A program made the position numbers and the translations under genes. DNA of 19,859 nucleotides, taken from assembly GCA_024684065.1 (NCBI GenBank), contig JAIKXO010000127.1, forward strand, positions 1-19,859, in the 5' to 3' direction. Under the pieces are notes generated by a model, which was not told where the DNA came from, did no database searches, and saw only the letters and a program-made list of their open reading frames with translations. Source of the DNA: Lachnospiraceae bacterium. Lineage in GTDB: Bacteria > Bacillota_A > Clostridia > Lachnospirales > Lachnospiraceae. Positions 14,063 to 19,859 of the stretch are shown here, in pieces (within the stretch, counting starts at the first letter, position 1; the number at the start of each line of letters is the position of its first letter).

Positions 14063-15823
14063 ATGCAAAAAAAACAGCTTCAACCGCGTATCATACAGAC
14101 AGTTACAGGGGTAGTACTTATTTTCTTTATACTGATCTATCTGGTAGGTGCGGTGTATCTGAACCATGTCAACAGTAAACAGGCTTATGATGAACAGTCG
14201 GAGAAAATTGCAAGAGTCGCTGAAGAAATATCCTTCTGGCAGATAACCACTGAGAACCTTGCAAGAAGAATAGCACTGGATATTGACCTCGAGAACAGGA
14301 TACTGATAGAAAAAGAAATTTCCGCGGCATATTCTCTTACCATGCGTGAAATTACGAACTCATTGGCGACTTATGCGCATATTGAACCCGGTATACAGGA
14401 GATCACCATATATACCACAGACGGTAAAACCTTTTCCAGTTCAGAGTTCAGGGGGGAATTTGTTCCGGAAAACAATACATGGTTCATGGAGTTTATGGAA
14501 TCCGGGAAAATAAGCGGATATACAGGCGTGCATGAGTCCGCCCCGTCTCAGGCAAATATTACGACTCCGGTAATAACCTATATCCAGCCTTATAACAGGA
14601 TAAAAAACTACAAAGAAAAGAACGGGGTTATTCTGATCAGCCTGGAGTTTTCTTCATTAAGTGACATCCTGCCCGTCAATATCGATCAACTGAGCGGATT
14701 TTGTCTGTATAATGATGCTTATGATCCTATTTTCAGCAAAGGAACCGTTTCGGTCGAAAAGAATGAACTGCCGTCCCTGTTTGAAAACAGAACTATGGAG
14801 AGTGGAAACGGAAACATTTTGCTTACGGAGGACAGCCTTCAGGATGGCTGGGGACTGGTTTTCGAGCTCTCCGACAGGGTTGTAAAACAGCAGTATATGA
14901 TACTGAATCTATATTTTTTTCTGATACTTGCAATCCTTATGGCCACGCTTACTATAATACTCCGGATACTGATCCGTAATATAGTCGGACCGGTACGTAT
15001 GCTGACTGAAGCCGCCGGGGAACTCGGAAACGGAAATTTTGAGGTGACGGTGGATATACATACAGGGGATGAGCTTGAGATACTTGCCGACGTTTTTAAT
15101 AAAATGGTAAAGGAGACCAGGGACTTACTGGAACAATCAATCGAGAATGAAAAGATTAAAAGAAAAATGCAGGTGGATAATCTCATGCTGCAGATCAATC
15201 CGCATTTTATATATAATACATTAAATTCGATCATTTATATGGCGAGTGAAACGGAAAACGAGCAGATAATTCAGTTTACGAATGCTTTTATTTCGCTTTT
15301 ACAGAATACGCTGCGTCCACGTAATTCCATATACATAAGCCTGAGGGAGGCGCTTGAAAACGTTGGCAACTATGTAGTACTTCAGAAATATCGGTATATG
15401 GATCGTTTTGTTTTTATTGTAGAGTGTGACGAAGCCTATAAAGACTGCGCCATCCCAAACGTGGTTTTACAGCCGATAGTTGAAAATGCCATTTTCCATG
15501 GGATAGCTCCTTCGGAGAGTGATCATTGTACTTTAATGCTTAAGGTTGAGAAAGCAGGAGATGATCTGGAAATCATGATAATGGATGACGGGGTAGGAAT
15601 GACCTCCGAGAAGGCTGAAAGTCTCCTTTCAGAGGAAGAGAAATCGGGAGACATGCGAAAGATCGGTATCGGAAACGTAAACAACAGACTGAAGGAGATA
15701 TACGGCTCTTCTCATGGATTGAAGATAGAAAGCGCACCGGGGGAAGGGACGAAGATTATCCTGAGGATCCCGTTTCAGAGACTGGATATTATTAAAAATG
15801 AGAATCACATTGAAATGGTTTAG
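14063..15823 (+). CDS. YesM/LytS-type sensor histidine kinase
   Basis: Membrane sensor kinase of 586 residues, partner of the response regulator just upstream. Membrane helix 1 lies at about 13-33 and helix 2 at about 277-302; they enclose an extracellular Cache-like sensing region of about 240 residues. A HAMP linker follows (about 303-355). The His_kinase domain has the phospho-acceptor H381 in NPHFIYNTLN. The ATPase part shows QPIVENAIFHG (about 470-480), DDGVGM (about 507-512) and GIGNVNNRL. This architecture usually senses sugars outside the cell, sometimes through the sugar-loaded binding protein; that role here is inference. The ribosome site is weak, so expression may depend on coupling to the regulator. 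No clear terminator follows. Confidence 0.93.
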   Translation: MQKKQLQPRIIQTVTGVVLIFFILIYLVGAVYLNHVNSKQAYDEQSEKIARVAEEISFWQITTENLARRIALDIDLENRILIEKEISAAYSLTMREITNSLATYAHIEPGIQEITIYTTDGKTFSSSEFRGEFVPENNTWFMEFMESGKISGYTGVHESAPSQANITTPVITYIQPYNRIKNYKEKNGVILISLEFSSLSDILPVNIDQLSGFCLYNDAYDPIFSKGTVSVEKNELPSLFENRTMESGNGNILLTEDSLQDGWGLVFELSDRVVKQQYMILNLYFFLILAILMATLTIILRILIRNIVGPVRMLTEAAGELGNGNFEVTVDIHTGDELEILADVFNKMVKETRDLLEQSIENEKIKRKMQVDNLMLQINPHFIYNTLNSIIYMASETENEQIIQFTNAFISLLQNTLRPRNSIYISLREALENVGNYVVLQKYRYMDRFVFIVECDEAYKDCAIPNVVLQPIVENAIFHGIAPSESDHCTLMLKVEKAGDDLEIMIMDDGVGMTSEKAESLLSEEEKSGDMRKIGIGNVNNRLKEIYGSSHGLKIESAPGEGTKIILRIPFQRLDIIKNENHIEMV

Positions 15824-15935
15824 GTTTGCCTTTAAAATAGCAGGTATGGTGTAATATGATCAAAAGAGCCGGAGGGAGAGGATCCCGGGCATAAATTATA
15901 ATAAAGGGCATGGCAGTCAGTGCAGTGAAAGGATG

Positions 15936-16009
15936 AGATTATGACAGGGTTAAAGCAATATATACCCGGAGATATGCAGGCACTGTATTAGCCGGATGAA
16001 AAAACGGAG
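15936..16009 (+). pseudogene. Decayed copy of the 5' end of the alpha-galactosidase gene
   Basis: This stretch aligns with 17936-18013, the start of the intact GH36 gene, at about 65 of 78 positions, with a 3-base and a 1-base gap. The start codons are at 15941 and 17941. The copy reads MTGLKQYIPGDMQALY then TAG, where the intact gene reads MTSLMKQYVLGDMQALYYLDG. Similarity stops after about 70 bases. A usable ribosome site (AAAGGA, 15928-15933) remains, so a 16-residue peptide could still be made. Best read as the remnant of a duplication or recombination event. Confidence 0.75.
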
Positions 16010-16077
16010 GTGTAAGCTACATTTTCGATGAGGATATGAAGGCGGCCTGCCCGGATCTTAAAAAGGAAAGGTTATGA
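16000..16077 (+). pseudogene. Possible 3' remnant of a lost gene upstream of the ABC ATPase
   Basis: A frame open from the TGA at 15997-15999 encodes an end resembling a real C-terminus (YIFDEDMKAACPDLKKERL) and stops with TGA at 16075-16077, overlapping the ATPase start codon as ATGA. Such coupling suggests a once longer partner gene, perhaps a permease or binding protein of the same transporter. The family cannot be recognised from about 20 residues. Confidence 0.4.
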
Positions 16078-16652
16078 CGATCTATCTTGAAAACATCTGC
16101 AAATCATATGCGGGAATATCCGTGCTTAAGGATTTTAATATGTCGGTAGAGGACGGTAAGGCGTATCTTCTTTCGGGACCGGCGGGATGCGGAAAGACAA
16201 CGGCGCTTAAAATATTCATGGGAACACAAAAGCCTGACTCGGGACGTGTCAGCAGGATGGGAGATTATAAATATCCCACGCTGCAAAGCGCTTATGTTTC
16301 ACAGGAAGGCCACCTGAACGTGAAGAAAAACTCCGTATGGAATGTCAGGAAAGCACACCGGACCGCATCAAAGGGCAGGGCCATAGAAGAGCTGAGTCTC
16401 TTTCTGTCTGAAGAAGAGCAGAAGCTGCCGGTTTTATCCTTAAGCGACGGAAAGAAGCGTATCGTGGAGATCGTGAGGGCTTTATTTGTTCCGGCTGATT
16501 TTATTGTTCTTGATGAACCCTTTGCCGGGATGGACAGCAGGGAACGCGATGAGGCTTTTTCATATATTATGGAAAAGAGAGGGAGCAGGCCTTTGCTTCT
16601 TGCCACAAGAGACGGGCAGGAGATAAAGGGTTTTAAAATGGTACGTATGTGA
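16074..16652 (+). CDS. Short, degenerate ABC transporter ATPase (NitT/TauT-like)
   Basis: A 192-residue ABC ATPase, shorter than the usual 230-260. Walker A is GPAGCGKTT (35-43), the Q-loop glutamine is Q77, and Walker B is FIVLDEPF (143-150) with D-loop GMDSRE. Two key motifs are altered: the signature LSGGQ reads LSDGK (123-127), and the switch histidine after Walker B is arginine (LLLATRDG, R179 region). The layout resembles the small ATPases of nitrate/taurine/pyrimidine-type importers. AAGGAAAGG lies just before the ATG. No permease or binding protein is adjacent, only a possible gene remnant upstream. It may be decaying or may have a non-transport role. It is not a likely partner of the CUT1 permeases, which need a much larger MsmX-type ATPase. 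Confidence 0.78.
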   Translation: MTIYLENICKSYAGISVLKDFNMSVEDGKAYLLSGPAGCGKTTALKIFMGTQKPDSGRVSRMGDYKYPTLQSAYVSQEGHLNVKKNSVWNVRKAHRTASKGRAIEELSLFLSEEEQKLPVLSLSDGKKRIVEIVRALFVPADFIVLDEPFAGMDSRERDEAFSYIMEKRGSRPLLLATRDGQEIKGFKMVRM

Positions 16653-16667
16653 AAGGAGGAAAACATT

Positions 16668-17012
16668 ATGCCGTTTATTGATTCAAAGGTAAGCGTAAAG
16701 ATCACAAAGGAGCAGGAAGAGGAGCTTAAGACAAGGCTCGGCCGTGCTATTTCCATTATTCCCGGGAAGAGTGAGAGCTGGTTGATGGCAGGCTTTGAGG
16801 ATGATTACCATCTCTATTTCAGGGGAGATGACAGCGAACCGATGGCTTTTATCGAGGTAAGGCTGTTCGGAGGACCTGACAGGCATGCATTTTCAAAAAT
16901 GACGGCTGAAATAACGAAGATTTTCGGAGACGTCCTCGGAATTGCTCCGGACCATATGTATATCAAGTATTCCGCTACGACGGACTGGGGATGGAACGGG
17001 AGCAATTTCTGA
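16668..17012 (+). CDS. MIF-family tautomerase (phenylpyruvate tautomerase-like)
   Basis: A 114-residue protein of the macrophage migration inhibitory factor family, trimeric enzymes that tautomerise enol/keto acids such as phenylpyruvate. The catalytic proline follows the initiator Met (MPFID), and K34 in IPGKSESWLM corresponds to the active-site lysine near position 32 of MIF. The C-terminus DWGWNGSNF matches the family ending VGWNNSTF. AAAGGAGG lies 7-8 bases before the ATG. It is 15 bases after the ATPase and 15 before the kinase-like gene, so they are probably co-transcribed. Family assignment is firm; the physiological substrate in bacteria is generally unknown. Confidence 0.88.
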   Translation: MPFIDSKVSVKITKEQEEELKTRLGRAISIIPGKSESWLMAGFEDDYHLYFRGDDSEPMAFIEVRLFGGPDRHAFSKMTAEITKIFGDVLGIAPDHMYIKYSATTDWGWNGSNF

Positions 17013-17027
17013 TAAGGAAAAGCGTGA

Positions 17028-17933
17028 ATGGATATTTTGGAATATGATTCTGTTGATGCCGCGATCAGGGGCTGCTTCGGAGAAGACGTTAAGGTCTTAA
17101 AGAAATCCCGGGTGAGAGGGGGCGGCATCAATGATTCCGGCTGCCTGAGCTTAAGTAACGGTCAGAAGGTTTTCATAAAAGAAAATACCATAAAGAACAG
17201 TGGATTCTTTGAGGCGGAGGCATATGGGATAGGACTTATCTCAGCATTTGGGGTTATCGGGACCCCGAAACTTTTCTGCGGAGGAATTGACCGAATAAGT
17301 CAAACTTCATTTCTTATGATGGAGATGATAGAACCGGCCGCAAGGATCAGGGATTTCTGGGAGGTGTTCGGAAGGGAGCTTGCTCTCTTACACAGGTCAG
17401 ATACTGAGAAGATCCTTGCACATGGAGCTTTCGGGCTTGAACGGGACAATTATATCGGGGCCGGAAAACAGATCAATACGCCGAAGGGCTCATGGGTAGG
17501 TTTCTTCCGGGAGTGCAGGCTGAAACCTCAGATAAAGCGGGCCGAGAAGTATTTCGACAGGAGCCTGCTTGCGGGTATTATAAGGCTTCTTGACAGGCTT
17601 GAGGAGCTTCTTACAGAGCCCGTAAAGCCGGCACTTTTGCATGGGGATCTCTGGTCCGGGAATTATATCGTCGGTTCCGACGGCAGGGCGTGGCTTATAG
17701 ATCCTGCGGTCTATGTGGGGCATCCGGAGGCTGACCTGGCAATGACGGAGCTTTTCGGACGGTTTCACGCAGATTTTTACAGGGCATATAATGAGACTGA
17801 TCCACTGCAGGAAGGGTACACGGAAAGACGGGATCTCTATAACCTGTATCACCTTCTTAACCACCTGAACCTGTTTGGAAGTTCATACCTGCCTGCGGTT
17901 ACAGGCATAATCAGATATTATGGAGGAAACTGA
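17028..17933 (+). CDS. Fructosamine-3-kinase/APH-family kinase
   Basis: A 301-residue small-molecule kinase of the fructosamine kinase family, which phosphorylates the sugar part of glycated amines so they fall apart. Motifs are the ATP lysine K51 (VFIKEN) with E62, DNYIGAGKQIN and RECRLKPQI, which are typical for this family rather than for antibiotic kinases, the catalytic loop HGDLWSGN (205-212, D207), and metal-binding IDPAVYVGHPEADLAM (D225). No membrane or signal segment. AAGGAAAAG precedes the ATG. The stop is 7 bases before the alpha-galactosidase start, so both are likely in one transcript. Bacterial members often act on ribulosamine or erythrulosamine residues; the actual substrate is not visible. 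Confidence 0.85.
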   Translation: MDILEYDSVDAAIRGCFGEDVKVLKKSRVRGGGINDSGCLSLSNGQKVFIKENTIKNSGFFEAEAYGIGLISAFGVIGTPKLFCGGIDRISQTSFLMMEMIEPAARIRDFWEVFGRELALLHRSDTEKILAHGAFGLERDNYIGAGKQINTPKGSWVGFFRECRLKPQIKRAEKYFDRSLLAGIIRLLDRLEELLTEPVKPALLHGDLWSGNYIVGSDGRAWLIDPAVYVGHPEADLAMTELFGRFHADFYRAYNETDPLQEGYTERRDLYNLYHLLNHLNLFGSSYLPAVTGIIRYYGGN

Positions 17934-17940
17934 TCAGATT

Positions 17941-19859
17941 ATGACAAGTTTAATGAAGCAATATGTACTTGGAGACATGCAGGCACTGTATTACCTGGAT
18001 GGAAAAAACAGAGATATCGAGCTCCTTCTGCTTCCGGAGGGTATTAGTGTAAAGGATAAGGAGACAGATGAAGCCCACTGCCACTCGGACCATCTCGTAC
18101 AGGTCAGGCTTGCGGGCGATATCTATACGGGCTGTTATTCTCCGGGGATCTCAATGAGGACCGATAAGGATTCGAACCGGTTTAAATACGATTCCCAGAG
18201 TGTAACCGAGGAGGGGAATGAAAAAGAGATCGTAACCATTTTAAAGGATGAGAGGGGGTATTCTGTCTCGCATCACCTGATCTTTAAGGAAGGAGAAAAG
18301 ACGCTTAAAAGCTTTTGCGTGTTTGAGAATAATGGAGATACTGACGCGTATCCGGAGCTGTTATCGAGCTTTTCCCTCGGGAAGATATCACCCCTTATGG
18401 ACGGAGACGGGCATGGTACCTTAAAGCTTCACCGGTTAAGAAGCGTATGGAGCATGGAGGGAAGAAAGGAAAGCATCGCTCTTGAAGACCTGCAGCTTGA
18501 ACCTTCCTGGGCAGGCCACGCCGTAAGATGTGAACGTTTTGGGGCGACGGGTTCCTATGCGGTCAATAAATTCTTTCCGATAATGGCTCTTGAAGATTCC
18601 CAAAATCACATATTCTGGGGAGCCTCCCTTGCGCACAATGCCTCCTGGCAGATGGAGGTATACAGACGGGGTGAAGAGGTACAGATCTCCGGGGGACTGG
18701 CAGACCGGGAATTCGGTCACTGGATGAAGAACGTTGCGCCTGGAGAGTGTTTTAAAACGCCGGAAGCGTATCTTTCCGTGTATGGCGGCGATGATGAGGA
18801 GGAGATATTCCAAAGGCTCACCTCGGCTCTTGATGAAGCGGTCGATAAGGGACCGGAGGAGGAGCAGAGTCTTCCCGTGCTTTTTAACGAATACTGTACT
18901 ACCTGGGGAAATCCCTCACATCAGAATATTGAGGCTATCGTTAACAGGATAAAAGGGAAAGGTTTTTCCTATTTTGTGATAGACTGCGGCTGGTATAAGG
19001 AGCCGGATGTCAACTGGGATATATCCATGGGGGATTATAAGGTTTCAAAGGAGCTGTTTCCGGAGGGCCTTGATAAAACAACGGATATGATCAGATCGGC
19101 CGGAATGAAGCCGGGACTCTGGTTTGAGATCGATAATGTCGGATCCGCTTCGAAAGCGTATCAGGATACCGGTCATCTCCTGAAAAGGGACGGAAAGGTG
19201 CTTACGACGACTTCCAGACGCTTTCTGGATCTAAGGCAGGATGAGGTAATTAAGGATCTTTCCCGTAAAGTTATCGGAACCCTGAAGGAGTACGGTTTTG
19301 GTTATCTGAAAATAGACTGTAACGATACCGTGGGGATCGGCTGCGACGGGGCGGAATCACCTGGCGAAGGTCTCAGGCAGAACGCGGAGGCTTCGGCCTG
19401 TTTTGTGGACAGGATCCTTAAGGAGATCCCGGGTATCGTTATAGAGAACTGTGCATCCGGAGGCCATAAGCTGGAGCCTCTCATGATGTCCAAATGCTCC
19501 ATGGCTTCCTTTTCCGATGCGCATGAATGTGAGGAAATACCAATCATCGCAGCCAATCTCCACCGGGCCATACTCCCAAGGCAGAGCCAGATATGGGCGG
19601 TAATAAGGGAAGAGGACAGTTTGAAGAGGATAGGATATTCTATTGCAAATACCTTCCTCGGGAGAATGTGTTTATCGGGAGATGTGCTTTCGCTGAGTGA
19701 TAAACAGTGGGAGATGATAGACAGGGGCATAGCTTTTTATAGAAAGCTGGTACCGGTCATTAAAAAAGGAAAAACCGTTTTCCACGGTCCGAAGGTCTGC
19801 TCCTACCGTCATCCGAAGGGATGGCAGGGAATATTCCGGGAGAGCGGGGATCAGACAAA
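17941..19859 (+). CDS. GH36 alpha-galactosidase, 3'-partial
   Basis: Removes terminal alpha-linked galactose from oligosaccharides such as raffinose or melibiose. The frame is open from ATG 17941 to the window end (639 codons), so the C-terminal part is missing. An N-terminal beta-sandwich region (about 1-270) precedes the catalytic barrel, which begins near NEYCTTWGNPS (about 315). The nucleophile is D459 in YLKIDCND and the acid/base is D526 in SFSDAHE; their spacing of 67 fits GH36. ENCASGG, a substrate-site motif, lies between. No signal peptide, so it is cytoplasmic. GGAGG (17922-17926) is 14 bases before the start, longer than ideal, but the start codon is conserved in the decayed copy at 15941, which supports it. 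A later ATG at 17953 lacks a ribosome site. Confidence 0.92.
   Translation, partial: MTSLMKQYVLGDMQALYYLDGKNRDIELLLLPEGISVKDKETDEAHCHSDHLVQVRLAGDIYTGCYSPGISMRTDKDSNRFKYDSQSVTEEGNEKEIVTILKDERGYSVSHHLIFKEGEKTLKSFCVFENNGDTDAYPELLSSFSLGKISPLMDGDGHGTLKLHRLRSVWSMEGRKESIALEDLQLEPSWAGHAVRCERFGATGSYAVNKFFPIMALEDSQNHIFWGASLAHNASWQMEVYRRGEEVQISGGLADREFGHWMKNVAPGECFKTPEAYLSVYGGDDEEEIFQRLTSALDEAVDKGPEEEQSLPVLFNEYCTTWGNPSHQNIEAIVNRIKGKGFSYFVIDCGWYKEPDVNWDISMGDYKVSKELFPEGLDKTTDMIRSAGMKPGLWFEIDNVGSASKAYQDTGHLLKRDGKVLTTTSRRFLDLRQDEVIKDLSRKVIGTLKEYGFGYLKIDCNDTVGIGCDGAESPGEGLRQNAEASACFVDRILKEIPGIVIENCASGGHKLEPLMMSKCSMASFSDAHECEEIPIIAANLHRAILPRQSQIWAVIREEDSLKRIGYSIANTFLGRMCLSGDVLSLSDKQWEMIDRGIAFYRKLVPVIKKGKTVFHGPKVCSYRHPKGWQGIFRESGDQT

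Noticed and set aside
16074..16652. ABC ATPase as the missing energy subunit of the sugar importer
   Set aside because: CUT1 importers use ATPases of about 360-370 residues with a C-terminal regulatory domain; this one has 192 residues, altered motifs, and different family features.
1..19859. CRISPR arrays, tRNA or rRNA genes, insertion sequences, phage genes
   Set aside because: No regularly spaced repeats, RNA gene signatures, transposase or integrase motifs were seen on either strand.

Overview
The window looks like chromosomal DNA of an anaerobic Firmicute, most likely Lachnospiraceae. The signs are moderate GC, strong AGGAGG-type ribosome sites, CUT1 sugar ABC genes without their own ATPase, a YesM/YesN-type two-component pair, and densely packed, often overlapping + strand genes. 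Genus cannot be fixed from the sequence. All calls come from reading motifs by eye; no database search was run.

Layout. (1) 1-855: the 3' part of a diguanylate cyclase gene. (2) 856-1107: a gap holding a terminator-like hairpin and the promoter of the main locus. (3) 1108-10869: a ten-gene operon: YghZ-like aldo/keto reductase, two ABC sugar permeases, DeoC-family aldolase, SMP-30-type lactonase, FGGY kinase, zinc-type dehydrogenase, GH1 beta-glucosidase, small cupin, GH105/GH88-like hydrolase. (4) 10987-12309: the ABC substrate-binding lipoprotein, with its own promoter and a strong terminator. (5) 12529-15823: AraC-type response regulator and sensor kinase. (6) 15824-17933: a patchwork of gene remnants, a small degenerate ABC ATPase, a MIF-type tautomerase and a fructosamine-kinase-like gene. 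(7) 17941-end: a GH36 alpha-galactosidase cut by the window edge.

How it may work. A glycoside is bound by the lipoprotein and imported by the two permeases, presumably powered by a shared ATPase encoded elsewhere. GH1 and the GH105-like enzyme would split it inside the cell. The dehydrogenase, lactonase, kinase, aldolase and reductase would take the released sugar to central metabolism. This enzyme set is not a textbook pathway that I recognise, and the substrate is unknown. The kinase/response regulator pair probably switches the locus on. The two promoters (before the reductase and before the binding protein) share a 20-bp element, 17 of 20 bases identical, exactly 29 bp upstream of a perfect TATAAT, and neither has a good -35 box.

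The most notable observations are this shared control element, the -10 box nested inside a terminator hairpin, the unusual catabolic gene set, and a decayed copy of the start of the alpha-galactosidase gene exactly 2,000 bp upstream of the intact one.
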